Assembly (NCBI GenBank): GCA_011799875.1 | Contig: CM022297.1 | Span: forward strand, 364,688,921 to 364,752,920 | DNA: 64,000 nucleotides | Direction of reading: 5' to 3' | Source: Thinopyrum elongatum | Lineage: Eukaryota; Streptophyta; Magnoliopsida; Poales; Poaceae | Shown here: positions 1-11,947 of the stretch, piece after piece | Position numbering within the stretch: position 1 is the stretch's first letter | Layout of the letters: every line of letters starts with the position of its first letter | Program-made: the position numbers and the translations under genes | The notes under the pieces: model-generated | The model's database searches: none | What the model was told of the DNA's origin: nothing | What the model saw: the letters and a program-made list of their open reading frames with translations, nothing else

Positions 1-587
1 ACTAGAGTTTGAGAGGAGATGGTGCTGGTGGAGATGTTGATGAAGATTGACCCCCCTACAATGAGAGGATCGTTGGTGATGACGGTGGCTTCGATTTCCC
101 CCTCCCGGAGGGAAGTTTCCCCGGCAGAATAGCTCCGTCGGAGCCCTAGATTGCTTCTGCCCAGGTTCTGCCTCGAGACGGCGGCGCTTCGTCCCAAAAG
201 CTTCCTTCTTTTTTTTCTAGGTCAAAACCCCTCATATAGCAGAAGATGGACAACGGGGGCTGGCCAGGGGGCCCACAAGCTCAGGGGGCGCGCCCCCTAG
301 GCTTGTGGCCACCTGGTGGGTCCCCTTCTGTAGTTTCTTCACCCAATATTTTTTATATATTCAAAAACAATTCTCCGTAAAGTTTCAGGACATTTGGAGT
401 TATGCAGAATAGGTATCTCAGATTTGCTCCTTTTTGGTCCAGAATTCCAGCTGTCGCCATTCTCCCTCTTCATGTAAATCTTGTAAAATAAGAGAGAAAA
501 GGAATAAGTATTGTACCATAATGTGAAATAACAGTCCATAATGCAATAAATATGAACATAAAAACATGATGCAAAATGGACGTATCA
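1..587 (-). mobile_element. Partial LTR of a gypsy-type retrotransposon, minus orientation
   Basis: Read on the minus strand the block begins at 587 with TGATACGTCCATTTTGCATC, a start typical of Triticeae gypsy LTRs. It continues to the window edge, so it is truncated here. It contains the GC-rich palindromic stretch (gggcgcgccccc near 288) often seen in the middle of such LTRs. Directly after its terminus at 588 come gag-like sequences on the plus strand, so LTR and gag come from different or rearranged copies. Family assignment is by recognition of the terminus only. Confidence 0.6.
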
Positions 588-1260
588 AGCCCTTTACCTC
601 TCCACCCGCTCGGCCGAGGAACTTCCTGTAAAGGACGGAAGGTCGAGGTATTACCTGGAGAGCGACGCCAACAGCAACCAAACAGAAGCAGCCGAGAAAT
701 CTGATCTTAAAATCAGCTCGGCCAGACCGGCGTCAGCACACCCTTCTCGGGATAACAACCTCAGAGCCTTGAGCCCACAATTAAAAGGGATTGAAAATTT
801 TCTCCCGCCCACCCCCCACATCGAATATCACCTGGATAATTCGGGCCCTCGATGTCTGGGATCTAGCCTATGTACAACAACTACCTGACGAAACAATGAG
901 GCAATTCTGGGCCCGATTCCTGTTCGTCAAGAACAAAAAACCGGACTGTCGGGACTCTGACATAGTAGCAACTTTTAAGCATAGTTGCAAAGATAAGGGC
1001 ATCTTAAATGCCCTCACCCGTCGTTGCATCCAAACGCTCCCCGAGCTATCCGATCTTGTGTCAAAATTTTGCACCATCGAGGACGCTTGGCTGTATCAAG
1101 AAGCGCAAGCAGACTCGATCTACAACGGAAGATCAAAGGGTGACAGGCTCACACTATGGCACGACTACTGTGCCTGACCCTCATCAATCGACCGACCTCG
1201 AAAAAGGAAGAAACCTACCACAAGATTCAAGACAACCCTTGACGACCTGCTAGATAAACC
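588..1260 (+). pseudogene. Gag fragment of a gypsy-type retrotransposon
   Basis: The reading frame at 791-1177 (128 codons) resembles the retrotransposon gag domain of Triticeae gypsy elements: an 'LDVWDLAYVQQLPDETMRQF' segment, an 'RFLFVKNK' stretch and 'IQTLPELSDLVSKFC' near the C-terminus. Gag would form the virus-like particle that packages element RNA. There is no protease, reverse transcriptase or integrase nearby and the frame breaks at both ends, so this is a decayed fragment. An overlapping second frame (1008-1253) probably continues the same gag after a frameshift. Confidence 0.6.
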
Positions 1261-1675
1261 ATGCCCTATCAGCTAGGAAATTGAGCTATGACAGCAGTTG
1301 CGAAGTGTGCATCAGCATAGGAGGAGAGCCGCATTGACCAACTAGACACATATCGCCTCACATCAATTAAGTCGGTCGTCCGGGAAGTTCATCTCTAGTG
1401 CGTTTGATGTTACTTTTCTCTTCTTAGTAGGCCGAAGTGGATCAGATCACATCAGCGGCGGCAACAGCAGCGATGCACATACGGTCAGTGGCGGAGCCAG
1501 TAATTTGCTCCTAGGTATTCTTGTCAAATTCTTTTTTGGCCAAAGCAATATAATGAACAACAAATGTATTGTAAGATGGCAATATCAATGACTCAATGAC
1601 CATATACGTTGATAATTAATAGTAGTAAAATATCATTGTGGCAATATCTCTAATAGTTAAAAAAGATTACAAATA
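1261..1675. other. No gene seen; decayed repetitive DNA
   Basis: I see no coding potential here. The stretch near 1490-1515 ('gtggcggagccagtaat') resembles sequence commonly found at the ends of zinc-finger MYM-type hAT relics and may belong to the transposase relic that follows. Confidence 0.3.
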
Positions 1676-2000
1676 GCAAAGGAAATTACAATATAACTTT
1701 AAGATCCTTTTTTGAAAGAGATTGATGACATCCTCATCTTTCACTTGCTTGAAGAATTCTTTCTCAACTAATGTAACCAAGCAATTGTTCAAATATTCAC
1801 CACCCATTTTGTTTTTTAGCGGATTCTTCACATATTCATCAAGGAAAATACCCTCTCAACACTAGCAGTGGCTACCGGAAGAATGGTCACCAACTTAAGA
1901 AGTTTGTAAACAATATAATACTATTCATTCTTTCTTGACTCAACCATCAGAACTGAAAGCTCACATATATTTTTCAAATTGTTGAACCTTTTATATCATA
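1676..2000 (-). pseudogene. hAT transposase C-terminal (dimerisation) relic
   Basis: On the minus strand, from about 2000 down to 1690, the conceptual product carries 'LPVATASVERVFS' followed, after a frameshift, by 'KNPLKNKMGGEYLNNCLVTL' and 'EKEFFKQVKDEDVINLFQK'. This matches the hAT C-terminal dimerisation region with its ERxFS core, as in plant zinc-finger-MYM-type hAT proteins. At least one in-frame stop (upstream of 'YYIVYKLLKL') and one frameshift after the ERVFS motif show that it is dead. The N-terminal zinc finger and catalytic region are absent. Confidence 0.65.
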
Positions 2001-2375
2001 TAAACAAAGTAAAAACCAGTGGCAGTGGCAATGTGCTTTCACATGAACATCCTTCTTCTTCAATGTTCATCTAGCAATCAATTGTGATCATAAGCAGCAA
2101 ATGAATAACATAGTAAGTAGTACAATTTTAGTTTACAAACAATGCTTCTACTCCTTCTAGCAATCATAGGTAGTGGCATTTACAACAAATCTTCATATTT
2201 CTTTAAAAACGGAGGGCAAAAGAAAAATTTGGTGGAGCCTGGACTGCCGGAGGTGGAGCTGTGCCGTGGAGCGGTCAGCGGTGGAGGGCCGGGATCCGGG
2301 GAGGACGGAGGCCGGAGCCCGGAGGCAAACTGGTGCCTGGCGGAGGAGAGGACTGAAAGCCCGAACCAGAGGCCG

Positions 2376-2403
2376 AGGGGGGGGGGGGGGGGGGGGGGGG
2401 GGA
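2376..2403. repeat. Poly-G tract
   Basis: An uninterrupted run of G of about 24 bases lies in a GC-rich stretch. A second T-run plus G-run lies at about 2627-2650. Such homopolymers are often mis-sized in assemblies and produce spurious glycine- or proline-rich frames on both strands; I call no gene here. Confidence 0.8.
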
Positions 2404-3002
2404 TAGCGGAGGAAGAAGGCCTGCCGCCGAACTTGGAATCGTCGCCGCCGCTGCTAGGTTCATGTTAGGGATTGATTTGGGAATTGGGAATCGGGGGAGG
2501 GAGAGCTGCTCGCCCGCGCGCCTAACCAGACACCGCTTGGTCCTCCTGTCCGGTTTGGTTCGTGGGTTGGTGAGTGTCAGTTTGGGCTAGATTAGTTCCT
2601 GGGCCAATATAACTTAGGTAGTAAATTTTTTTTTTGGGGGGGGGGGGAGGCAAAATCTTGGGTATTCTAGGGAATTCCCAAGAAGACCTCCAACGCTAGT
2701 TAGTCCAAGTAGCGAGACGTTCAGTGATGGCGGGCAGCGTAGCATAACGTGCAGTTGAGATACTTGATTTCTGAAATGGGCTTCACGTGGGAAGGCCCAA
2801 TCAACCATAGTAAGCAGATTTTTCTACTGCGCCAGCCTTCCTTTAGGACAGCTGGCCCACTCGGCGAGTAATGACGATGTTAGATAGCGATCAACGGCCA
2901 AAAGCATTCCAAACGTGACATCAGACGGCCGGAAATCGTTAGGGCTTGAGAGGGCTGAAAATTGATTCGGTTTTACTGTCCTAAATAGATTTTGTTCTAT
3001 TT

Positions 3003-3419
3003 TTCTTATATATTGAACCTTATATCATTTTTTTAATAATAATAAAAGATACAATCCAGCTGTTTCCGTGCAAAAAAAAAAAAACTGAACAACGCGCACC
3101 GTGTAGGCGTGTGAACACAGAGCACGGGCGAGAGAATCCAGGCCGTCGATCGCCGCATCGAAGGCTCGCCGAAACGGGCAAGGAAACCGCAATAAAATCC
3201 CCTCCCCAACGGTCGTCTCTCAGCAGTCCGCAGCCCCAATCCCAAACCCCCGCAGGTTCAAAAATCGAATCCGCCGCTGCCCAAATCTCACATTCCTCTC
3301 TCTCCGTCTCCCGTCTCCTCCCCCAATCTCGTCTCCGCCCTCCGCCCTCCGCCACCGAACCCCCCGATTCCCCGACCCGAAGATCCCCGCTCCTCCCGCT
3401 CCGGCCCCAGATCGCGGCG
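3003..3419 (+). promoter_or_regulatory. Promoter and 5' UTR of the kinesin-14 gene
   Basis: A TATA-like 'cttatatattg' lies at about 3006, roughly 410 bases before the kinesin start codon. A pyrimidine-rich stretch (C/T tract about 3293-3325) resembles the Y-patch common in grass core promoters and 5' UTRs. The transcription start cannot be placed from sequence alone. Confidence 0.4.
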
Positions 3420-6400
3420 ATGGGAGCGGATCCGGACGCCTCCTGCCCCTCGCCGCCGGCGGCGTCTCCGTCACGGCAGCCGCGACAAGGTACGCGACGC
3501 GCGGGTCTGGGGTTCCGTCGTGGGGAGAAAAGAAACCGAGGTGTTGGGTTTCTCTTGGTTGTCTCATGGCGAGGGTTTTCTTTCGGCAGGCGAGGAAGAG
3601 CTCCGCGCCGTGGAGTCCGCGGACCACCTGAGCCCGAGCCGCCACGCGGATTCGAGCCCTGCGCCGCCGCCGTCGCCCGCGTCCGCCGCGCCGGTTCCCC
3701 CGCATCCCGAAGGTACGGCCCTTGGCCCTGTTTGCAAGCAATTGAGCGCTAGGGTTTGTTGGTATCCGTTTCACGGTGCGGGATTTGTCCACGGTGTCAG
3801 GCGAGGACGCGGTGCTGGCCAGCGAGGAGGCGGTGGAGGAACAGCCCGCCCTTGAGGAGGTGGTGGAGGCGGAGGCGGCTATTGCAGGAGGAGATGGGGA
3901 GGCTCTCCGCAGCTTCTTGGAGGTGGGGAATTTTGGCTTCTTGCGCTCAGATCTCGTGAATTTCTTGGCTCCTAACAATTATGAAATCCTGAGCGTTCTC
4001 TCCTTTATATCCGGCCCATTGTTTGTGTTCTATGCCAATGATTTCTAGATTTCTTCTTGCAGGAATTCGGGGATCAAGCGGATGATTGTCTTATCCCATC
4101 TCCGCGGCTGAAGGGGATCGCAACTCCTGACTGCCCTGCTGCCCTCCAATTCCTAGGTACACAGCCAAGAATAATCCTTGCTTATGGATGGATGGTAAAA
4201 CTTATTTGCTTAATTGCTTGCAGAATCATTGGCATTTGATCTTGTTTGTTGTACCTGTAGGGGGGAGGTACAATATCCTGATGGAGAAGTACAAGCAGCA
4301 GGTGGCTAAGTGTGCTGAGGAGTGTGCACCAAGGTTCGATGGCTTGAAGAAGAAGTACACGACGGAGTGTGCAGAGCGGCGTCGTTTGTACAATGAGCTC
4401 ATCGAGCTGAGGGGAAACATCAGGGTATTCTGCCGGTGCCGCCCTCTAAGTTCCGATGAGATCTCCCGTGGGTGCTCATCAGTGGTTGAGGTTGATCCGT
4501 CCCAGGAGATGGACCTTCAGTTTGTTCCCACGGAAAAAGAGAGGAAGACCTTTAAATTTGACCATGTTTTTGGACCGGCTGATGATCAAGGTATTTACTG
4601 TCCTTACTCTGCTTGACATATACCCTAACCTATGTTTCAGATTCATAGTTTTGTGATATGAAATGGAGGTTAATTGCATATCCTAGGCAATATGTTGTAG
4701 TAATAATTTGATTGAACTAATTGCATATGCATTCCTTCTCTGAATTTATTTTATACTCCCTCTGTAAAGTAATATAAGATCTTTTAGGTCACTACTTTAG
4801 TGATCTACCATATATTATATTAGTTTACAGAGGGAGTACATGATTATATAGTTGAAGGATGTTGAATATAATGGGTTTTATTCTAATTGTTTCCTTCAGA
4901 GGCTGTATTTGCTGAGAGCCTGCCAGTCGTGAGGTCAGTGATGGATGGTTTCAATGTATGCATCTTTGCATATGGGCAAACCGGAACAGGGAAAACCTTC
5001 ACTATGGAAGGTGTTCCAGAGAATAGGGGTGTTAATTACAGGGCTCTTGAAGAACTGTTCAGGATCTCAGAGGAGAGAAGCTCATCTGTCTCATACTCAT
5101 TTGGTGTGAGTATCTTGGAAGTCTATAATGAAAAAATCAGGGACCTTCTTGATGACAACTCTGAACAAACATCAAAAAGGTACATCTCCTTTCTTATCAT
5201 TTATCCTGACTCTCTAGTAAGGAATGGAGCTAAATATCATGTTGCATCTGAAGGTTGGACATAAAGCAAAGTGCTGATGGGGCACAAGAGGTGCCTGGCT
5301 TGGTTGAAGCTCCAATTTCTACAATAGATGGTGTGTGGGAGAAACTGAAAGCTGGCACTAGAAATAGATCTGTTGGATCAACCAGTGTAAATGAACTGAG
5401 CAGTCGCTCCCATAGGTATCATTTCTACACTTGTATGCCACTCGTTCTGATTAATTCAACTCATGATTGACTGTTAACAACTACTCCTAGATTCAAATTA
5501 GTATACTTGACATATTAATGACATTATTTCAGCAATGGGATAATGATATCTGGACTTCTGTTGTACTTACAGCTTGGTTAGGGTCACCGTTACGAGTGAG
5601 CATTTGGTGACTGGGGAAAGGAGCAGAAGCCACATGTGGTTGGTTGACCTTGCTGGAAGTGAGCGCTTGGCTAAAACTGAAGTAGAAGGAGAGAGGCTGA
5701 AGGAGGCAAAGTTCATCAACAAGTCACTCTCTGCACTGGGTGATGTTATCGCTGCCCTTGCCTCCAAAAATGCCCACATCCCATATCGGTCAGTCTTATT
5801 TATTATCCACATGCTTCAACATCTGCCTTGCTCAGTTACTAAAAGAAGCAATACCCTCAGCTGAGTCTTACCACTACTCTTTTCTATCAAATGTAGGAAC
5901 TCCAAGCTAACTCATCTGCTCCAAAGCTCATTAGGTAAGTGACTTGCCAAAAGAGTTATGCAAGTGCACTGATTATGTCTCCTTTTATTGAACTTGCTTA
6001 TGCACTGGAATGTCTAAAGACAAAAATTAAGAGATAAAGAGTGTTCACCTTGCATTAACTGTTGCAGGTGGAGATTGCAAGACACTTATGTTTGTGCAGA
6101 TAAGTCCAAGCTCTACAGATTCAGGAGAAACTTTATGCTCACTAAATTTTGCTAGTAGAGTTCGAGCTATTGAACATGGCCCTGCTCGTAAACAAGTGGA
6201 TCCAGCTGAAAATTTCAAGATCAAGCAGATGGTACTTTATTTCTGACCTTGTTGAATAATTATAACATGATTCAGCTATTGTATTAACTGGAAATTGTTC
6301 CAGGCCGAAAAGCTCTGTCATGAGGAAAAGGAAAATGCGAAGTTGAACGAAAGCTTGCAACTGATGCAACTCAAGTATGCTTCTCGTGAGAATGTCTTCA

Positions 6401-7496
6401 GAACTCTTCAAGATAAGGTATGTGGTGCCAACCATAATTGCTAACTGACAGACTAAAAACCAATTCATATTTTTTTTGAAATAACAAAAAAAACAATTCA
6501 TATATGGAACTAAGTTTTTAACATATATGAATGTTGTGCAACAGATAAGGGAGACTGAGCAAGCCTGCAGAACTCATCAGCAGCGGGTAAGTAAGAGATT
6601 CAGTTCTGCTTGCTTGAGCAAGCCTGCAGAACTCATCAGCATGTATTTTCCTATGCTGGTCTGTGTTTATGACAGTTCTATTTGTACAGGCTAGAGAGCT
6701 GGAGAATGAATTAGCTAATGAGAAGAAGGCTGCGAGGGATACGGGTAAATCCACGAAGCTATCATTTGCCGCTCCTCTGAGGCAGAGACCACCACTTGCT
6801 CCTATGAGGCAGAGACCACCAAGCAACAACATGCCACAACCTTCAGGCCCTTCCAGAGTGAGGTTCGCTGGTAAGGGATCTTCAGTTCAGAACAAAGAGA
6901 ACATCCCTACGACGAACAAAACCGTTGTGGACAAGACTGCTGGCAAAGCACGGCGTGTATCTTTAGTTCCCATGATGCGACAGATCCCTCTCCAGCCTAA
7001 GAGGCGATCCTCGATCGCGATCCTACCAAGCGAGAGAGAGCGGATGTCCATATTTCCCGAGAAGAAGGCAATGTCACGACTGTCCCATGTCCAAATGTCA
7101 AGAACAGCAAGACCACAGGCTTTTAACTCAATTCCAGAAACACCACAGGCAGCAGTCGACGCAACTCCAGATGTCAGAGGAAAGTTTAGAAGAATGGAGT
7201 TCGGCAGCAGCAGCAGGTTCTCAAGCCCTCCAACGCTGTCCATGCGGAAGTCAAGGAACAATATCTCGTCTCCACAGCAGAGGTTGAGGTTGCAGTCGGG
7301 CTCTGGAAATGCCAGCAAGCTATGCTTCAGTATCCAGAAAAGAGTAGCTCTTGGTTCACCTGCTCCAGCAAGAACGACTTCCCTGACGTCTGGTACTGGC
7401 ATCTTTGATCCAGCTCTGCGTGAGCAGATAATGGCAGGCAGATTCGGCAATGCGCAGCGGGTGTTCAACGCCAAGAGGAGAATGTCTGTCCTCTGA
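3420..7496 (+). CDS. Kinesin-14 family motor protein, 13 exons
   Basis: A minus-end-directed type microtubule motor of the plant-expanded kinesin-14 class. Exons by GT-AG and frame: 3420-3489, 3590-3712, 3801-3922, 4063-4156, 4261-4590, 4900-5179, 5254-5415, 5573-5788, 5897-5934, 6068-6231, 6304-6417, 6545-6586, 6690-7496. They sum to 2,562 nt, one open frame of 853 residues. The N-terminal ~136 residues are acidic and low complexity; residues ~140-186 form a short helix leading into the kinesin-14 neck signature '[14 protein letters not shown]' (from ~186). The motor spans ~187-515, with P-loop GQTGTGKT (272-279), switch I NELSSRSH and switch II DLAGSE. A coiled coil follows (~530-620), then a basic Ser/Pro/Arg-rich tail. 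The motor lies in the middle of the protein, as in several plant kinesin-14 subgroups. All motor signatures are intact. The exact subgroup needs a phylogeny. Confidence 0.95.
4756..4836. mobile_element. Stowaway-type MITE in kinesin intron 5
   Basis: An 81-bp element has inverted ends CTCCCTCTGTAAA / TTTACAGAGGGAG flanked by TA on both sides (4754-4755 and 4837-4838), the hallmark of Stowaway (Tc1/Mariner-derived) MITEs of grasses. The interior is AT-rich and foldback-like with no coding capacity. It lies in an intron and does not touch the splice signals. Confidence 0.9.
6558..6642 (+). repeat. Short direct duplication spanning kinesin exon 12 and intron 12
   Basis: A 25-bp-class segment ('gagcaagcctgcagaactc' plus 'atcagca') occurs in exon 12 (about 6557-6582) and again in the following intron (about 6616-6641), some 59 bases apart. 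The second copy lacks the donor sequence found after the first, so exon 12 keeps its own splice site. Confidence 0.8.
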
Positions 7497-7969
7497 GGGG
7501 GCGTGCTTGGGAGGTGAAGAAGATCCAGTTTGGAATGTTGAAACAGCGGTGCGGAACCGGGATACTGAAGGAATGTGGTGGTACTTTTGCTTCCTCGGAG
7601 AAGACCAACCATGGCTGGGACTGGGAGCTTGTGTTGATAAGAGAACTTGTGTTAGGGTTCTCTTGGCGATAAATGTCTACTTTGAGGCTTGTGTGTAATT
7701 ATACCCTGACGGGTTGGTTGGTTGGATTAGCCTTTGGCATCAGTCTGGATGCTACTTGCTTATTATGCTACTTACTGATAAGAAAACTAGGTTCCAGTTA
7801 TTCATATCATTTGTTTTGAAATGATATATATAATCTGACTTGAATATGCATCTGAACTGTCTGTTGCCTGTTGGTTCTGTTTCATTGCCAAGTAATTTGT
7901 TTCCATGATGCTGGTTGCAACAATCCAGTAGGCATTAGTTAGTTGTATGCCAGTGAAAATCATCACACG

Positions 7970-8525
7970 TCCTTTTTTTTTAGAAAACACATAGGACCTT
8001 TGCGTTTCATTGCATTAAAAAAAGAGTTTGGATACAATCCTCCTAGGAGGTCAAGTACAAATGAAAAACAGAAAAACTAGCGCACATCCCAGGTGGACGG
8101 CAGGATGACGCGAAGGCCATGGGCAACAGCGCGTGTCCACTGCTCGGCTTCATCCTTGATCTTGGAGACCAGGACATGAACCAGGGGCTGGGCGCCATCG
8201 AAGATGCACTCGTTGCGCTGCTCCCAGGTCATCCATGGTGTCAAGAGGGCAAATGGGCAATGAAGGCGAGGCCTTTGCGCATCAGTGTCGGCGTGTTTTG
8301 CCTGGCGTGCAGCCACCAGTCCATGAGGGAATCTTCGTGTCTTGGGCCTGCGGTGGTCATCCGCAACCAGGAGAGGATTTCATGCCAAATATGCCTGGCG
8401 AAGGGACACTCCAGAAGGAGGTGACGCATCATCTCGGGGGCTTTGGTCGTAGAGCGGGCATCGTGGCTGGTGCTGGTGCTGGAGACCGCGTCTAGCCAAG
8501 CGATCAGCCATCCAACATCACACAT
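7970..8525 (-). pseudogene. LINE 3' relic with zf-RVT domain
   Basis: Minus-strand frames at 8525-8241 and 8316-8077 together read as the C-terminal zinc-binding reverse-transcriptase-associated region (zf-RVT) of a plant non-LTR retrotransposon: 'HLLLECPFARHIWHEILSWL', then after a frameshift 'TPWMTWEQRNECIFDG'. A T-run at about 7972-7981 (a poly-A tail on the minus strand) lies downstream, as expected for a LINE 3' end. Reverse transcriptase and endonuclease are missing, so this is a 5'-truncated, dead copy. Confidence 0.75.
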
Positions 8526-9973
8526 CCTTGTGACTCAATAGAATCAGATGATGCACATAAGAAGAACACAAGCCAGATTCATCTGCCGACAGGATACTTG
8601 GCAACATATCACTAAAACCCTGGTATTCTCATAGGAGACTGAATACTGTTCCCTGTCTCGGCGGTTAAAATTTAAACAGATGAACAGAGTGGTCTACAAT
8701 AATTTATGCAATCTGAATACACAAACGTCAGATCTAAAGGAATAATCAGTAATCAGGTCCCATGCTTTGCAAAACTGTAGGCCCCACATAGATTGCTCAG
8801 CTACATCCTTTGAGAGCCTGACTCATCGGCGCTACCGCTATAGATCAAATCATTTTATCCATTGACACGATGAACCTGAACCGGCAGTCTCGGTGAAACC
8901 GCTGCATGTTTCTTCAGCTGCAAGCAGCAGCTCCCAAATGTCTCCAGGTTCACTTTCAGCCTGAAGTCCAGATTAAACAGCAAAATCCAACTCAAGCTGA
9001 TTCATCTCGAATGCACTGTTGAAAAACCTGCAATACATGTATTACTGAAAACCTGTGTATGGCTGTGATATACAAATAATGCCATTGCAGTTGCGGTGGC
9101 AGTGGGTACTTACGCATCATCTGTGAATTTGCCAGCAACCACCACACCTGTAATTAGCAAGCGATGAACACTAAAAGGGCGTCATGTACACATTTGGTTG
9201 CTAGCTATCTCTCCGTGTACACTAGTGCCAACACAAAGCAAGATGGCCTGCACTCAGCATACTTGAAGAGCTGTACACCTGACATTAGAACCTAGTACCT
9301 TTTTTTTAATTTTTCTGAATCGGTCTGCCAAAATATGTTGCAAGAAGCGACAACACTTCAGAAACTTACTATGTCCTTTCTTTGATTGTGATACTGTCAA
9401 ACCCCATGTCAGGTAGCTCTTCAAATGCTTATCACTAGCATCAGTTGTAGATGACCCCATAGGTGCTTGGCAGCAGTTGCCTGCCCTGCTCGTAACTGGA
9501 CGCCGTCCACGTGCGCTTCTGGCCCGTGGTGGCATCGACAAGGGCATGCAAGTGCTATTATACATAGAGTAACAGTCTATCAGACCACACTAAGTAACCG
9601 CCCAATGGCAAAATCCTATACAATTCTAACAAGAGATCGCCACCCACTTGCGTACAAGATCTGTAGCAAAAAGATGTCAAGTAAATTAATCAGTCTGTAA
9701 GACAACATGACGTCAGGTAATTAATCAATCTGTAAGACAACATACTATACGCATCACCATATATGAACACGAAGTAAAACCTGATCACTGTTCTTTGCCA
9801 ACATACTGGATGACCTGATTTCTGCACCCTCTCGGGATAATGGCTTTTTCTTGATGCTCATGGTGCTTGCCTGCTTAACAATATGTAACTTAAGCTGCCT
9901 TACTGTCAAGTCAAGGTAACCACATGACCATTGTGAGATGGTCCTAGCTGAATAATTACGTTAGTTGCGCAGC
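8526..9973. other. Intergenic; possible 3' UTR of the PPR gene
   Basis: No coding region is supported. The open frames here are short and of unlike composition. The part nearest 9974 lies directly downstream of the minus-strand PPR gene and may be its 3' untranslated region. Confidence 0.4.
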
Positions 9974-11947
9974 TCACAGAGTGCAATCCAAGAACTGCTG
10001 AAGGCAATCAAATCCCTTACTCTTCTTGGGATCTTGTGTATGAATTATATCAACACAACCAGGAGCATGAATGTGATCCATCATGGAGATCTCATCCATC
10101 ATGTCCCAGAACAATAGATCTAAAACTGCATACGTAGCTTCGCTTCCTTGATGCAATATTTGTTCAGATGTAAACACATGGATTTCATTCTTGATGCAGA
10201 GCCAGCTACATTCCCCGACCTTCTTTGCACCTAAAGCTTCCATTGACCTCCACATTCTGGCCATGCTTTCCCACTTACATCTTGCACCATATGTTCGAGC
10301 CAGAACAGTGTATGGCAGTGATGACCGAGGCTTCAGTTTCAACATATTCTCTGCGATTGACTCTGCCATGGCGAAATCCCCTTGAATCATGCAAGCCCCG
10401 AGAATATTGAGGAGGGCAGCAGTATTGCACTTCTGCAACTTGTTCTGGACTAAATCCTCTGCCTCTCTAAACAATCCTGCACGGCTTAACATGTCAGCCA
10501 CACATGTGTAGTGCTCCAGGGCAGGAACAACATGGTACTTGGCTTTAAACAGGGAAATTATATCCATTGCTTCATTAACCAGACCTCCCAAGCTACAAGC
10601 AGATAAAGCTCCAAAAAGAGTAATTCTATCTGGCTTGACGCCACAGTCCAGCATCCACCAAAACACTCCAAGAGCTTCCCTACCTCCCCCATTCTGCGAT
10701 AGACCGATGATCATTGTATTCCATAACACCAAATCCTTGACACAAACACTATCAAAGAGTTTCCTGGCATGCTTCAAGGAACCTAACTTACAATACATGT
10801 CAATGAGAGCAGTGGCAACAATCATATCATCCTCAAACCCAAATTTATATACCAGCACATGGATTTGGGTGCCCTGCTCCATCAGACCAAAACACGAACT
10901 CCATCTCAGCACACTCGCAAAAGTGAACTCAGTTGGAAGAACAGCATTTCGCAGAGAAATCACAAAGAGGCCCAGAGCTTGCTCCATTAAACCACTCCTG
11001 GCATAGCACGATATCATTGCGTTACATGTCTCTGAGTCCCATCTTGTTAATCCCTCGAAAAGCCTGACAGCATCAGGTAGTTTGTCAGACATGGACAATA
11101 GGCCGATCACAGCACTACAGATGATAGAATTTGACAGGAGTCCTGTTTTGACGCAAAGGGCCAAGAGCTGGTCTCCCATAGCCAAATCCTGGATATCTGT
11201 ACACACGGTAAGCACCGTTGACATACTGCATTCGTCAACCGAGAACCCATGGTTTCTAGTCAACCGGAAACACTCAAACACCGCACTGCTCTGGCCATCA
11301 TCCTTGTACACTGACATGACAGAATTCAGCGAAACCATGTCCAGTTCATTCATACTCCAAAAGACGCGCATGGCATATTCCAAGAGGCCGACACGCCGAT
11401 ACATGTCGACAAGCGTGTTGCCGACCACGGCATTGTGCTGGGCAGAGCCGTGACGGACGGCAGCTGCATGAACCTGCATCCCGTGGGGAGCAGAGCAGAC
11501 CGCGGACGAGACAATGGAGAAGGTGAAGGCGCTAGGCCTGACGCCTAGCTCCCTCATCCTGCGCACAAGCCGGAGCGCCTCGTCGGCGCGCCCGCTTTGA
11601 GCGTAGCCGGAGATGATGGAGTTGTAGGCGACGGTGTCCCTGTGGGGCATTTCGTCGAACAGCCTCCGCGCCGCAGGGAGGTCACGGGACTTGAGCAGCG
11701 CGGCGAGGAGGATGTTGTGGGAGAAGCGGTTGGCTGCGCCGCCGGGCGCGTGGGTGAGCAGGGTGATGGCGGCAGCGGTGGCGCCGAGGCGGGAGTAAGC
11801 GGCGGCGAGGCAGTTGGCGAGGAAGGGGTGGCTGAAGAGGCGCGAGGAGCGGAGGAGGCGAGCGTGGAGCGCCGCAGCGGCGGACAGAGAAGCGGAGCGG
11901 GCAAGAAGCGCTGAGAGGGCGGCAACCGTCGGATTGTCCCACACCAT
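9974..11947 (-). CDS. Pentatricopeptide repeat protein, PLS class with E-type C-terminus
   Basis: A single-exon gene for an organelle-targeted RNA-binding protein; PLS/E PPR proteins usually specify C-to-U editing sites or other RNA processing in mitochondria or plastids. The frame is open from 12112, but I favour the internal Met at 11947 ('MVWDNPTVAALSALLARSAS'), giving 657 residues, because the upstream 55 codons are low complexity. Repeats show the usual signatures: 'ARRLFDEMPHRDTVAYNSII', 'ALRLVRRMRELGVRPSAFTF', 'VVGNTLVDMYRRVGLLEYAM'. The repeats end in an E-like region ('MEALGAKKVGECSWLCIKN'). No DYW domain follows, so any deaminase activity would have to come from a partner. The Ala/Arg/Ser-rich N-terminus is compatible with a transit peptide. 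It is intact, with no frameshift. Confidence 0.93.
   Translation of the reverse strand: MVWDNPTVAALSALLARSASLSAAAALHARLLRSSRLFSHPFLANCLAAAYSRLGATAAAITLLTHAPGGAANRFSHNILLAALLKSRDLPAARRLFDEMPHRDTVAYNSIISGYAQSGRADEALRLVRRMRELGVRPSAFTFSIVSSAVCSAPHGMQVHAAAVRHGSAQHNAVVGNTLVDMYRRVGLLEYAMRVFWSMNELDMVSLNSVMSVYKDDGQSSAVFECFRLTRNHGFSVDECSMSTVLTVCTDIQDLAMGDQLLALCVKTGLLSNSIICSAVIGLLSMSDKLPDAVRLFEGLTRWDSETCNAMISCYARSGLMEQALGLFVISLRNAVLPTEFTFASVLRWSSCFGLMEQGTQIHVLVYKFGFEDDMIVATALIDMYCKLGSLKHARKLFDSVCVKDLVLWNTMIIGLSQNGGGREALGVFWWMLDCGVKPDRITLFGALSACSLGGLVNEAMDIISLFKAKYHVVPALEHYTCVADMLSRAGLFREAEDLVQNKLQKCNTAALLNILGACMIQGDFAMAESIAENMLKLKPRSSLPYTVLARTYGARCKWESMARMWRSMEALGAKKVGECSWLCIKNEIHVFTSEQILHQGSEATYAVLDLLFWDMMDEISMMDHIHAPGCVDIIHTQDPKKSKGFDCLQQFLDCTL

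Noticed and set aside
2142..2468. Gly/Pro-rich frames on both strands
   Set aside because: They exist because of a poly-G tract and GC-rich surroundings; no homologous motif or splice context.
3111..3978. Long Arg/Ser/Pro-rich frames on both strands over the start of the kinesin gene
   Set aside because: They overlap the promoter, 5' UTR and first exons of the kinesin gene in wrong frames.
6887..7612. 241-codon minus-strand frame
   Set aside because: Antisense shadow of the last kinesin exon; no recognisable motif.
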